Assembly (NCBI GenBank): GCA_020466095.1
Contig: CM035807.1
Span: 36,826,114-36,890,113, forward strand
Direction of reading: 5' to 3'
DNA length: 64,000 nt
Source: Chlorops oryzae
Taxonomy: Eukaryota; Arthropoda; Insecta; Diptera; Chloropidae
Translations under genes and position numbers: made by a program
The notes under the pieces: generated by a model
Databases searched by the model: none
Seen by the model: only the letters and a program-made list of their open reading frames with translations
Told to the model about the DNA's origin: nothing
Shown here: in pieces, positions 1 to 10,450 of the stretch
Position numbering within the stretch: the first letter of the stretch is position 1
How the letters are laid out: each line of letters starts with the position of its first letter

Positions 1-293
1 GAGGGTTAAAAAGATGGCCAACCAGAACCTGATTTCATTTGGTGCCGTAGACAATTTGGATGATAAGCCTCACTGGTGACATTGTCAATTAAAGAGGTGC
101 GATGTTTAAAGCAGCGCAAAGTGTTTCGTCTCCATATATTCTGTGGCAAAAAGCACAAGAAGTTATCGTAGAACAATGAAGTTGTTAGAATGAATGAATT
201 TGTTAGAAGTGTTCCCACATCCCAAATAATAAATTGTTGAGAAAATCATAGAATAACGCCAACTGCTACGCCTACCTCCCATATACTTAACAT

Positions 294-440
294 AGGTACG
301 TTGAAGTGGCTGCCACTTGGGCCGTTAATCGGCCCATTGTGATACCACGAGGGGTTTTCTTGTGTTTGTGTGAGGCTAGGCTTGGAACATTACCTTCCGT
401 TTCGCCTGGGATCAAGAGCATAGCACACATCCCCTACGCT
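294..440 (-). repeat. Degenerate tRNA-derived SINE remnant
   Basis: The stretch matches the SINE at 30553-30794: the tail-proximal part (GAAGTGGCTGCCACTT, then CGGCCCATTGTGATACCA) and the tRNA-like head (ATCCCCTACGCTAT). Two internal blocks are missing, including the B-box region, so it cannot be a functional Pol III unit. By analogy the promoter end lies to the right and transcription would be on the minus strand. It lies outside the part of the window where the inverted duplication can be followed. Confidence 0.7.
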
Positions 441-526
441 ATCTAATTTTAATGTAAGAATGCTGAAAATTGGTATGTAGGATATGTATTTTGTTTGCGT
501 AAAAAACGATTGAACTTTATTTAATT

Positions 527-957
527 AGGGTGGTAGTTACCAAAAAGTTTAAGCTAAGGCTGAATCTTAATCTTTCAAAGTAAAAGTGGTAGTCACCAAG
601 TCAAATTAAACCGGTCCTAGAGAAATTAATATTCGAAAATGTGCTGCCACATTTTTAGATTAAAGTCCAAAAATAAGTATATGGTTTTTGTTATTTTCGA
701 AAACTCTTTCAAACTAGCAGGCCGATGGAAAAAGCGTTAAAATTTGAACAAAAGCATTTTTTTCTTTTGTATTATTTTTAAACATATGTTTTTTGTTAAC
801 TTTCTCTGCTCTCTTCCAATTTTCGAACATTTTTATTCTTACAATTTATGACTGATTCGATGGGGTAATAAACCAGGTTTAATTGATTTGGTAACTACGA
901 AAATTTAAGCGAAAGCTAAGAATTTACTTAAATCGGGCTGGTAACTACCACCCTTAA
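527..957. repeat. MITE-like element with about 85-bp imperfect terminal inverted repeats
   Basis: The left end AGGGTGGTAGTTACCA recurs inverted at the right end as TGGTAACTACCACCCTT. Similarity continues inward for about 85 bases on each side (a run resembling AAATTAAACC closes both arms). The interior is AT-rich with no reading frame. The superfamily is not identifiable; the target duplication is unclear because both flanks are TTAAT-like. A MITE or solo inverted-repeat element is the simplest reading. Confidence 0.55.
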
Positions 958-1250
958 TGACTAGGGACAGATCGTTAAAAAAAATGAATATTTGCCTGAC
1001 CGCGACTACGACAGGCCAAAAGATAACCGTTTCAATTGACGTGGTAAAGCAAATGTACCCATTTGGCCTTGGGATGTAGGGACACATCATCACTAGTTCA
1101 AGCGACAATTAGTGTCCTTTCGTATATCCTTTCATACAAAATGTAAATAGGAGAATGTATTTTCAAGTTTATAGCCTGTCATTAAACTCTAGAACTAGTG
1201 ACATTAACTTCAGGTGCTTCCTCAAGAGAGCTTACACAAGTTTATGCATA
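958..1250. other. AT-rich stretch without recognisable gene
   Basis: I see no supported gene, RNA or repeat. A minus-strand open frame crosses the boundary with the preceding MITE but has no recognisable motif. Confidence 0.5.
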
Positions 1251-2223
1251 CACGGAGAGAAATAAGTTCCCGAAATATAATTGGAACCAATTACATATAC
1301 GATTGGAGCCTTGCCTCGATTGCTTTATTTATTGGAGCCAATATTAATTTAATAAATATAATTGTGTCTAATTACTTACAGCTGCGGTGAAAATAATAGC
1401 ACCGACACTTTTCGTTGTTTGAAATCCGTTTATTTTCTGTTTCATTTTATTTTTATGAAATTCAAAAATTTCATTGAGTTTTAACCAGGTTATCTTTCAA
1501 ATCAAAATATAAAAAATTTGATTTCTGCCAGTTTATTTCACAAAAAAATTGAAAAATCATGTTTTTTCTACGTTAAAAAAAAAAGCACTTTCAGTACAAA
1601 TTTAGAGCGCTTTTTATCATTTAAAATATGGGAAAAACACCAGGAGTACAAATTTCGCAGGGTTCTTAATTATGAGCTGTGTATAATACTTCAAACTTTG
1701 TAAAAAGTGCAACAATTAAAATATTGCACACCTGTATAAAAATTTTCAGACCAAACAAAATTAGTTTACAATTTTTCTATGATTTTCCATTAATTTTTCT
1801 TTATGCCAACAAATTTTGTTTGGGGTATCACAATGGACCTTCCTTGGTCTAAGTGCGCCACCTTCCTGGTGGGCGGCCCCTACAACCTAACCTAACCTAT
1901 ATTATTACATAGAATATATTTTAAATTGCAGGGGACTTCAAATTTAATTAGACGTAATTATGTATATGTAATTGCATTTGTTTGTATGTATATAAATCGA
2001 TACAATTACATATATCATTGCAGGCGATTAGAAATTTAATAGGACGGAATTATATATGTAATTGAAATGATTTTTTTTTATCATTTAATACAATTGCATA
2101 TATAATTGGAGGTAATGAAAAATATAATTGGACGTAACTATGAAAATATAATTACATCATACCCAATTACATATGTAATGCCGGCAAAATATAGTTGGGT
2201 ATGCGATATTTTTTCACTGCGTG
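1251..2223. mobile_element. TIR element of the CACGGAGAG family (copy 1), with nested insertion
   Basis: The ends are CACGGAGAGAAATAAG on the left and, inverted, CACGCAGTGAAAAAAT on the right, with TA next to the left end. The interior is crowded with variants of ATATAATTGG, CCAATTACATAT and TATGTAATTG, as in the second copy at 30958-31670. Bases 1379-1899 are foreign to that copy and are a nested insertion. No transposase frame is present, so the element is non-autonomous. TA duplication and TIRs would fit a Tc1/mariner-type or other TA-targeting transposase, but the family is not named here. Confidence 0.65.
1379..1899. mobile_element. Nested insertion: Tc1-like terminus plus retroposon-type 3' tail
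   Basis: It starts right after TTACTTA with CAGCTGCGGTGAAAATAATA, which resembles Tc1-like terminal repeats, and is AT-rich without a usable transposase frame. Its last 75 bases (1824-1899) have another character: GGTATCACAATGG, two short hairpin-forming segments, then CAACCTAACCTAACCT. That tail layout matches the 3' tail of the tRNA-SINE in this window with different stem sequences. The insertion may be two elements rather than one; the internal boundary is not visible. Confidence 0.45.
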
Positions 2224-3294
2224 TGGGAAGTTAGTTGTGTGGCCCATAGGGGTCGCACACACACAATTTATTTTATTTTCAATTAGAAAGGACGGAAATC
2301 GAGGAATTTTCATATTGATCTGGAAAACACTTCCATTTTTTGCAGCGTCCGCAGCGCCAACTCCTTCAACTGGCGTGTTATTATTATTTAAAGTTGCAGT
2401 TTCTATACCTATATTTTCGGTAAACCTGCCGCTTATCAAAATTTTCAATCAAGTAGATCTGGGCTATCACATTCCTTTCATATTGAAAACGTAACCCAAA
2501 GTGTACGAGAAAAGCGTCCCTAACGCCTGAATTTGCCCATATTTACAATTCCCTTTCAATGTTATAGTTCTTTTTTCTCAATCGTGCATACTATGATAAA
2601 GGACAGTTTTCATTTTTCGCCTGTCGTTTTCCTCGCCTTTATTGGTCCCCATTTCATTTAGGACAAAATTAAAAACGAAAACGAAACATTTTTCAGTTTA
2701 TATCAAACTCTTTTAAGCCTTTTGGGGGTCTCTCCAAAAAAAAAAAAAAAAAAAAACTATCTTTATCGTGTTTGTATAAAAGCGGTGTTAATTACTGATG
2801 ATTTGTGCTTGCAGCTGAAATTTCAAAAAATTTATACATATGTATTTCCTTACAACCCGGACCTACAGAGAAATCAACACATAAAAAAACACTGAGGACA
2901 CAAAGAAGGCATTCGGCAGTTGTTTTTTTTTTCTCTTTTTTTTTAAATTCAAACAGCGAAAGAGCATGTTCTACGACAATAATCCAGCACTAGCCTCCGG
3001 CTTTTCGTATTATTCTCGGCTAATGTTAAACTCCTAATGCCATTTAGTACAGCATTTAACAGTATTCGCTGGCATTTTTATTTAGTAATTGTCATAAATT
3101 TGCCACCACTGCCGGCGTGCATTGTTCTGGTATTTTCAGTTGGGTTAGTCGGGGGTTTTGTCGTGTCAATTCGTGTTTTGCGGCGCTCTGTTGTGGTGCT
3201 GAATGCTTTTGTCAAATATGTCATTTCGAAAAAAATTGAAAAAAGCATTTGGTGCAAAAAAATTCAAAGCAAATAATAATCTAATTTGGGTGTT
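2224..3294. other. AT-rich stretch without recognisable gene
   Basis: This interval holds an A20-type homopolymer near 2738 and several unsupported short open frames (the overlapping pair near 2170-2490 on both strands shows no family motif). No element ends, RNA gene or coding signature is visible. Confidence 0.5.
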
Positions 3295-4566
3295 TAGTCT
3301 AAAAAGATTACATCACATTATCTTTTGCAATTTAAATTGAGGGCCTTTATTTAACGATAGTTAGAATGACCCGATTTAGTCAAATATTCGCCGTTTTGTT
3401 CGATAGCTTGTTGCAATTTTAAAGGTAATTTCATTATGCCTCTCTCATAGAAGCCCTCGTTCCTATTAGCAAAAAATTGAGACAGTCGAATTTCAGAAGC
3501 CTCTCTTGAAGCGAATGTTTCACCAGCAAAATTGTTCGCCATGGACGGAACAGATGGTAATCACTTGGTGCCAGGTCCGGACTATAAGGTGGATGCAGAA
3601 GAAACTCCCAACCAAACTCCCGGGCTTCTGGCGAGTCCACTATCGATGTGTGTGCCTGGCGTTGTCCTGATGGAACACAATTCCTCTCCTATTGGCCACA
3701 GCTGGCCGCTTATGGGCGATTTTCCTTCAGACGTCCAATTGTTGGACGTAGAGTTCCGAGTTAAGAGTTTTGCCGTATGGGAGCAGCTCATAGTAGTAAT
3801 TCCCTGCCAATCCCAACCAAACACAGCAAAACCTTCCTGGCCGTCAATCTTGGCTTGGCCACCGTTTCGCCGGTTCACCGTGTTCCGACCACGACCGTTT
3901 TCGCTTGACTGTTCCGTAGTGACCCACTTTTCATCACCAGTCACCAACCGCTTCAGAAATGGGGTCGATTTTGTTGCGGTTCACAGCATTGCAGATGGAA
4001 ATTCGGTCTATGAGGTTTTTTTGCGTTAACTCGTGTGGCACCCATACATCGAGCTTATTTGTGTATCCACCTTATTCAAATGGGTTCCAAACGGTTTTTT
4101 GTGCAATCTTTAGCTCTTTTGCAATCGAAACAGTGCTAACATGACGGTCGGACTCGATAATTTCCATGATTTTATCGACATTTTCGACAATTGGCCTTCA
4201 TCGTGGTGCATCCTTGACATCGAAGTTACCGGACGGAATCGCGAAACCGAAATTGCGCATGATTGGCTGTTACAGTTATCAGGTCCATAAACGGAATTCA
4301 CATTTTCAGCCGCCTGGCTTGCGTTTTCTCCCTATCGGAAGAAAAACTGTAAAAATGTAGCGAATTTTCTCTTTGCTGATGTCCATCTTTGACAACTCTC
4401 AAACAAAACTGAATCAATCAATCAAAAAGTGTCAAAAAAAGCTTTTTTAGTGGAAACTGTCATCTTTCAATGCCCCCTGCGGAACACGATCGGACTTATA
4501 CAACGCGAGATGCAGTAAATAACACCATCTATTGGAAAAATAATGGATTTCTTTTTATTAACATAA
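3295..4566 (-). pseudogene. Decayed mariner transposase, minus strand (copy M1)
   Basis: Read on the minus strand this is a full-span but badly eroded copy of the mariner at 42441-43725. The 5' side at 4566-4470 keeps the terminal-repeat core (ATCCATTATTTTTCCAATAG) and the CTGCATCTCGCG leader. The middle keeps a TGDEKW-type first catalytic motif with altered surroundings (near 3930), and the 3' side keeps the ANNFAGETF...RNEGFYERGIM tail (3542-3351). Frames change several times and stops interrupt it. The outer termini differ strongly from TTAGGTGTAG, so mobilisation is unlikely. It is the oldest of the three copies by visible divergence. Confidence 0.85.
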
Positions 4567-5218
4567 TAAATTGCAAATCCATCAACATTCTGTTTGGGTT
4601 CACGTTTTCATGTTCCTACAGACATGCTAATTTACCATGCAAGCATTCATAGCCGAATGCGCCAACAAACAGTGGTGGCGACCCATTATCTAACCTCGAA
4701 TAAAAAAGTACCCGACACACTCTGTGCCGAAGGTATATTGCATTTGTGCGTACGTGTGCAATGTGTATACCCCTTTCAGAACTGTACCTAATATAGCTTG
4801 TTATAACCATTAAATATTCGAAATAAATTTTTTCATTCACAATAAGACTATCTTTCTGTGGTTGACCGAAAAAAACGAATTAAGTCCATTTATAACGGAA
4901 ATTTAATATTTAAGTAGTCTACTCTCATTTGAAATAAAAATCAATCCGAATCATAAACCTGTTGTCCTGACAGTACGTTACAAAACGACTTTAATCCTGA
5001 TTTCCCGGGAAAAACAACTTCTGGGCCCATTGTCATGGAAAAATGACTATAGCCAGTCGCGTCGGAATGATTATTTTCATGGGTGGGCTCACTAAAACAA
5101 ATTTTGGTAAGTTTCGCCTTGCGTTGACTTTGGTGCCATAGGCCGAATTTAGTACGGATATTTCAATTTACTGCATTACATGCTTATACGTTGCCGCGCG
5201 CATCTTTTTCAAATATAA
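4567..5218. other. No gene seen; short HINE 5'-end fragment inside
   Basis: Around 4708-4745 the run ACCCGACACACTCTGTGCCG followed by GGTATATTGC matches the terminal hairpin region of the HINE-b elements (compare 57741 onward). Nothing else is recognisable. Confidence 0.5.
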
Positions 5219-5770
5219 ACAAGTAAGAAAGCTAAATTCGATCAAGCCCGACTTTGAATACCCAGCGTCCCGACATTATTGGCGCACTATGTTTTGCCTC
5301 TCCACTTGTGGGCGTGGCAGTGGACGGGCTACATAAATGTTTTTTCCTACACCTTTCATTCGCCTTGGTCAACCTATGTTGCGAATTTGAAGCTTCTACG
5401 CCATTTAGTTCACAAGTTACGATAAACCCTTATTTGTGGGCGTGGCTCGAGGAGGACGGCGTCCAAATTTTTTTCAGGATATGTCTCTTTTTGTAGTTTA
5501 CCAGTACACCAAATATCAATGAAATGTGTTGAGTGGTTCGCAAGTTACTAGCATTTTACTGAAAACACATTAAATTCATTTGCAGGCGTGGCAGTGGGCG
5601 GATGTCTCCCATTTTTACTTAGGATCATACTCGGATCCTGAATAGCTGTGTGCCAAATTTCGACTTGATTGGTCCAGCCGTTTCGGAGGAGATCCGACCA
5701 CAGACGGACGGACAGATCAGTTTTTATTTTCGATTCAGTTTTTGATCTTGATCAAGAATATATATATATA
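5219..5770 (-). mobile_element. HINE-a (DINE-1/Helentron-type) 3' portion, left arm
   Basis: The element's 3' end ACAAGTAAGAAAGCTAAA (reverse complement orientation) lies at 5219, followed by the conserved HINE-a body: AAGCCCGACTTTGAATACCC, repeated GTGGGCGTGG blocks, a CGTTTCGGAGGAGATCCGAC block, a short GACGGAC run and GATCTTGATCAAGAATATAT. A mariner inserted at its TATATATA tract splits it; the rest continues at 6927. The same insertion lies in the right arm at 63451-63994, so it predates the split of the two arms. HINEs are non-autonomous rolling-circle elements and encode nothing. Confidence 0.82.
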
Positions 5771-6926
5771 TTAGGTGTAGTAAAAAGAATCCATTATTTT
5801 TCCAATAGATGGCGTTATTTATCTGCATCTCGCGTTGTATAAGTCCGATCGTGTTCCGCTAGGGGGCATTAGAAAGATGACAGTTCCTACTAAAAAAGCT
5901 TTTTTGACACTTTTTTGATCGATTGATTCAGTTTTGGTTGAGAGCTTGTCAAAGATGGACATCAGCAAAGAGAAAATTCGCTACATTTTACAGTTTTTCT
6001 TCGATAAGGGAGAAAACGCAAGCCAGGCGGCTGAAAATGTGAATAGCGTTTATGGACCTGATACTGTAACAGCCAATCATGCGCAATTTTGGTTTCGTCG
6101 ATTCCGTTCCGGTAACTTCGATGTCAAGGATGCACCACGCACTGGAAGGCCAATTGTCAAAAATGTCGATAAAATCATGGAAATTATCGAGTCCGACCCT
6201 CTTGTTATCACTGTTTCGATTGCAAAAGAGCTAAAGATTGCACAAAAAATCGTTTGGAACCATTTGAATAAGGCTGGATACACAAAGAAGCTCGATGTAT
6301 GGGTGCCACACGAGTTAACGCAAAAAAACCTCATAGACCGAATTTCCATCTGCGAATCGCTGCTGAACCGCAACAAAATCGACCCATTTCTGAAGCGGTT
6401 GGTGGGATTGGCAGGGAATTATCTACTATGAGCTGCTCCCATACGGCAAAACTCTTAACTCGGAACTCTACTGTCAACAATTGGACCGTCTGAAGGAAGC
6501 AATCGCCCATAAGCGGCCAGCTTTGGCCAATAGGAGAGGAATTGTGTTCCATCAGGACAACGCCAGGCCACACACATCGATAGTGACTCGCCAGAAGCTC
6601 CGGGAGTTTGGTTGGGAGGTTCTTCTGCATCCACCTTATAGTCCGGACCTGGCACCAAGTGATTACCATCTGTTCCTGTCCATGGCGAACAATTTTGCTG
6701 GTGAAACATTCGCTTCAAGAGAGGCTTCTGAAATTCGACTGTCTCAATTTTTTGCTAATAGGAACGAGGGCTTCTATGAGAGAGGCATAATGAAATTACC
6801 TTTAAAATGGCAACAAGTTATCGAACAAAACGGCGCATATTTGACCTAAATCGGGCCATTCTAACTATCTTAAATAAAGCCCTCAATTTAATGCAAAAAT
6901 AATGGATTTCTTTTTACTACACCTAA
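5771..6926 (+). mobile_element. Mariner element M2, internally deleted, nested in HINE-a
   Basis: The termini are TTAGGTGTAGTAAAAAGAA and its inverse TTCTTTTTACTACACCTAA, flanked by TA at 5769-5770 and 6927-6928, the classic mariner target duplication. The element is 1156 bp against 1285 for M3 at 42441. The difference is a 131-bp internal deletion, a codon present here and missing in M3, and one base in the leader. The right arm has no mariner at the matching TATATATA tract of its HINE (about 59290), so the insertion is private to this arm. Confidence 0.92.
5955..6849 (+). pseudogene. Mariner transposase with 131-bp deletion removing the first catalytic Asp
   Basis: The frame opens with MDISKEKIRYILQFF, passes through the paired helix-turn-helix DNA-binding region and the WVPHELT linker motif (intact here), and reaches LKRLV. 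There it jumps to the segment after the first catalytic motif and ends at a stop by 6431. The distal half is open in another frame (6481-6849) and keeps HQDNARPH and YSPDLAPSDYHLF, the second and third Asp of DD34D. Loss of the TGDEKW block plus the frame change makes it inactive; ends with TIRs could still be mobilised in trans. Confidence 0.9.
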
Positions 6927-6990
6927 TATGTCTATATCTACGGAGCTTAGTTCTGGCTGTTACAAGATTTGCACAAAACTAATAAAACTA
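6927..6990 (-). mobile_element. HINE-a 5'-side remainder after the mariner insertion
   Basis: TGTCTATATCTACGGAGC, GGCTGTTACAAGATTTGC and ACAAAACTAATA continue the HINE of 5219-5770. The terminal GGTATA hairpin that the right arm still has at 59224 is missing here; an imperfect repeat of AAACTAATAA marks the loss. Confidence 0.75.
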
Positions 6991-7735
6991 ATAATTGATG
7001 GGTGGGCGCCGCCATTGTCTTGGAAATCGATTATGGATTTGAGCGACGGTTTCCCTTTTCGAAAAAGGTACCGTTACCAAAACCCATATTAGATTTCAAA
7101 GACACCTGCATAAAATAAATGATGATTTCATAATCGATTCTGACAACTATTGACACCCCTGATAGACAATAACGAGTGTTTGTACATATCGCACCCGTTC
7201 CACTAAAGTGGTGCAACTCAAAATTTGCCATTTTTCAGAAAACGCGAAAAACAAAATTCGTCGCAGTGTCGATCAAAGCAGGAAAAATAACATTACGGCT
7301 TTTTTCGGCCTTTTATATAGAGAAAAATGGAATGGAATTTTTCCTGTAGGTATACGGATGACTTGGGAACAAGATTCATAGCATAACTCGAATTTCAGAT
7401 ATTTTGAGTTGTGTCAGTTTAGTTGTCAGGGTGCGATATATTCTTAATAAGGATCGAAAACTGAATCGATTAGACATGTCCGTCCGTCTGTGTTCATATC
7501 TTTTTCTAAATGGCTGGACCTCAAAATTCGGTACATAGGAATGTTTTGCCTATACATAACACCATTGGACTAAAACACCCTTACTTTATTTACAGGTACC
7601 TAGTCTTAAAATTGGACCGGTGAAGTAAATTTTTGTAGAAAATTGTAATTTAGACCATGACAGCGCGTCATTTGTAGATGAAAGCCATTCTAGAATTTGT
7701 TCTTCGTGAAGAAAGCGCAACTGTTTCGATAAAAA
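6991..7735. other. Left-arm sequence with a HINE fragment, no gene
   Basis: This is collinear in reverse with about 58440-59175. Bases 7430-7600 are a HINE piece (GATCGAAAACTGAATCGATT, ACATGTCCGTCCGTC, then a TGGCTGGACC block). A 66-codon minus-strand frame at 7031-7231 is shared by both arms but has no motif and is altered in the partner, so I do not call a gene. Confidence 0.55.
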
Positions 7736-8435
7736 ACAAGTAAGGGTGTTATAGTCAGGCGAGCCTGACAATAGAATACCCGACACAGACTCACATGTTC
7801 AAATAATTTTTAATATCAAGAGGTGTTTAAGACCATAAGGGGCCCCATATACCGACTTTTGATAGATTTCTTTATGAAAAATGCCCCTTTGCCACGCCCA
7901 AATTTTTCCAATTTTTGTTCAACTATAATCGGAAGCTTAAATATACGCTCAAATTTTAAGTTTCATTAAAATATTTCTAAAAAATATTTTTGTGACTGAC
8001 CCTAGAACTGAAGGTACCCTTAAAAATGGACCCCGATCAAGGAAGCATAAGTGCCAAATTTCGTTCAAGTCCCATTTGAATTTCGGGTGTAGAAGACAAT
8101 TTTCGAAAACAGCCCTTCTGCCACGCCCACTTTTTCAATTTTTGGAAATTATATTACTAGCCTTTAAATATGATCCACTCTCGAACTTGTTCTTACTCAT
8201 GTCGCCGTGAGTACGCATACCAAATTTTGTCGAGATAGCTCAACTCCTTCGATAAGATAACTGTATACAGACAGACGGAGAGACGGACAGACAGACGGAC
8301 ATGTCTAAATCGAATCTCCTGGTGACGCTGATTATTTCTATATATATTTTGTATGGTCTATCTTCACTGGTTCTGGGTGTAAAACACAACCACACAAACG
8401 TAATATACCCTCGACACAGAGTGTGTCGGGTATAA
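7736..8435 (-). mobile_element. Full-length HINE-b element, left arm
   Basis: The ends are ACAAGTAAGGGTGTTATAG at 7736 and, at 8435, GTGTGTCGGGTATA closing a hairpin with ATACCCTCGACAC. Diagnostic blocks include TCAGGCGAGCCTGA (a short palindrome), GGGGCCCCATATACCGAC, a CAGACAGACGG run and ATGTCTAAATCGAATCTCC. On the element strand it reads TATACC to CTTACTTGT with a GTCY microsatellite, the known organisation of DINE-1/Helentron-associated elements. The allelic copy is at 57741-58437. Open frames inside are shadows of repeats, not genes. Confidence 0.85.
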
Positions 8436-9860
8436 AAACGGAGTATATGCACACGAACAGACAAACCAACCCGCTGTTTTGCCGCTGACAAAACTTATTC
8501 GGTTTTTATCCTAGTTAGATCTCAAGTTAAACCGTCTTAAATCCTCAAAATGACGAATCACTTCGATTATGGATGTGTGTTGTTATTGCCTATCATGGAT
8601 ACAGGTAGTCCCATAGAGGGAAGTGTTGAGACATGTCGGTGTCCTCGCTGAAATATGTAAAACTCGGTAATTTCCGAGTTAATATTTAATATTTAATTAT
8701 TTAAAGATTATTGATAACACAGTGCTACAGTGATTTTTCATTTTTCAAGTGACCTAGTGTACGTTGTAGGTCTTGATGAGTAAATCATGAAAATGTGTTT
8801 CAAAATTTTCTAACACCCCCAAATTTTCAAGTTATTGATTAAAAACCGTTTTTCCCGTACTCCGCGCACTTAAACGATAGTCACTCCGTCAATTTTTGAC
8901 CGATTTTCAATTGCTATACAGTTTTGGAAACTAGAAACATTGAAACATATACAATTATCTATACTTCCTACAAAAAAAAGTTGGATATTTATAAAAGTTA
9001 TCTAAAATTTACCCATTTTTTTCACGTTGTTTACAGTTTGACGTATTTTTTATGTAACAAATCCTAAAAAACATTCAGTTTCTTACATTTATTATCAAAG
9101 TACATTGTATCTCGAGTAAATATGCTATCGCTTATCAAAATCGGTTGAAAAATGTTCAAGTTACAACGTTTTTTGTAAACATGAAAATTTGACTCTCATC
9201 ATGATATCGATGTCGTGCCATGTCAGGATTGTGCATATGCATATATATTATATATGCACAATCCTGACATATTATAATAATTTAAATTTAAAGGTACTAT
9301 AAAACAGAAGGCCTTCATTGAAGTGTTATAAATAATGGTTTTCGATCAATGCATCTTATTATCAAATATTCGTTTTTGGCTTACTATGCCTTGCGTTTTC
9401 CTGCTGGGAATGAACACATATCTATCGCAGAGGAACGTCATTTCGCGAACGTTTATTGCTTGTACATTTTATTTCTAAAATTTCGGATGCTGTTAGGAAA
9501 ATCATAAATCGATTTAATCTATTTTTGGATTGGTTCGATGAAATCTCTTTAAAATTCTATAATTATTAAACCAATATTAGGTCTTTAAATTTAGCGTTTT
9601 GCAGTTTTCCATGATACGACAGAGCTTTGAAAACTATCCAACAAGATGTCGGTAAACACACCAAGCACAAACTGGATGCAGGGAATTTTAAATTTAAATT
9701 TACTGCATTAAATATCATATCGGTAGCAGTGGCTCTGTCAGCACAATACGTAAGCGCTCTTGCGTCTTTGTACCAGTTGCTTCTGTCTTGTGTCTTCTGC
9801 CTGCTGCCTGCTGCCTGATGCTTGATGCCGGCTGCAAATTGCAACGACTAAGTTCGATTT
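8436..9860. other. Left-arm sequence without recognised gene
   Basis: This is collinear in reverse with about 56310-57740. A 92-codon minus-strand frame at 9566-9844 is conserved in length over most of its span in the right arm (56327-56581) but shows no protein family motif; its sequence reads like low-complexity transcribed DNA (CTGCCTGCTGCCTGATGC). The only structured item is the hairpin listed separately. Confidence 0.45.
9220..9270. repeat. Hairpin-forming palindrome with about 20-bp arms
   Basis: ATGTCAGGATTGTGCATAT is followed, after a short AT loop, by its inverse ATATGCACAATCCTGACAT. The right arm keeps the hairpin at 56901-56946 with a different loop length. It may be the remnant of a tiny foldback MITE. 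Confidence 0.8.
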
Positions 9861-10450
9861 GAAGGTAAAAACGAAAATGACGACAGGAGATAATTATTTT
9901 CTCATGGCTTCAAACGAAAAATATTTCAGATGCATCTTAGAAAAAACATCTTTCCTCGAATTGCGGCAGCAAAAACTCAAATATGTTACAATTGCTGCAA
10001 CTTAAGGCTTCAACAATTGGCGTAGGTCAGTAACAAAAACACACACGGCAATGGAAGTGGCAAAAAGAAAGCAACAGAGAATTGGAAGATGCAACAACAG
10101 CAAAAAATCAGCAGCAGAAACAAAAACAGCAACAGTAACAACAATAACACCAAACTACATGCCGGCAATTCAAAGTTAAAGTTTATGTCGCATCGAATCG
10201 CATCAAGCGTTCTTTGTCGCCATCGCCATCGTCATCGTCGTCGTCATCGTCTAGTCGAAGCATTGCGGTTGTCATCCATCGTGCTCCTTTCTCGACGTCT
10301 CGTCATCTCGAAATGTTGCGGCTAGAATCTTCTTCGTTCTTCGTCTTACGCACAATGAACACAACTCACGGAGAGCATACTCCGCATATTCGGACGGGCT
10401 CCCCTCTCCAGGGGGCGCTGCGCATCAGCTACGTGCAGGGGTAAAAAGTG
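9861..10450. other. CAA/CAG and TCG-triplet rich region, possible host transcribed DNA
   Basis: The stretch contains CAACAACAGC, CAGCAGCAG and CATCGTCATCGTCGTCGTC runs and a GC-rich patch near 10395-10440, unlike the AT-rich transposon background. Such composition is common in fly 5' untranslated regions and neural gene exons. Both arms keep it (partner 55720-56310), with small indels that break the open frames, so no protein is called. If a host gene starts anywhere in the arms, this and 19330-20340 are the best places to look. Confidence 0.35.
10408..10420 (-). promoter_or_regulatory. Candidate CTCF-type site
   Basis: CCAGGGGGCGCTG matches the core of the CTCF recognition sequence, whose central zinc-finger contacts are conserved between flies and vertebrates. 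The core is preserved exactly in the right arm at 55736-55748 although bases beside it differ. This is a sequence match only; orientation and function are inference. Confidence 0.3.

Noticed and set aside
1880..1899. AACCT repeats as insect telomeric (TTAGG)n
   Set aside because: Only three units, at the end of a retroposon-type tail, and flies generally lack TTAGG telomeres.
3532..4029. 165-codon plus-strand frame and its neighbours
   Set aside because: It is the antisense shadow of the decayed minus-strand mariner transposase; similar shadows occur opposite M2 and M3.
7992..8210. Frames beginning MTDPRTEGTLKN (also at 26671-26910)
   Set aside because: They recur in every HINE-b copy with drifting sequence and stops; HINEs are noncoding.
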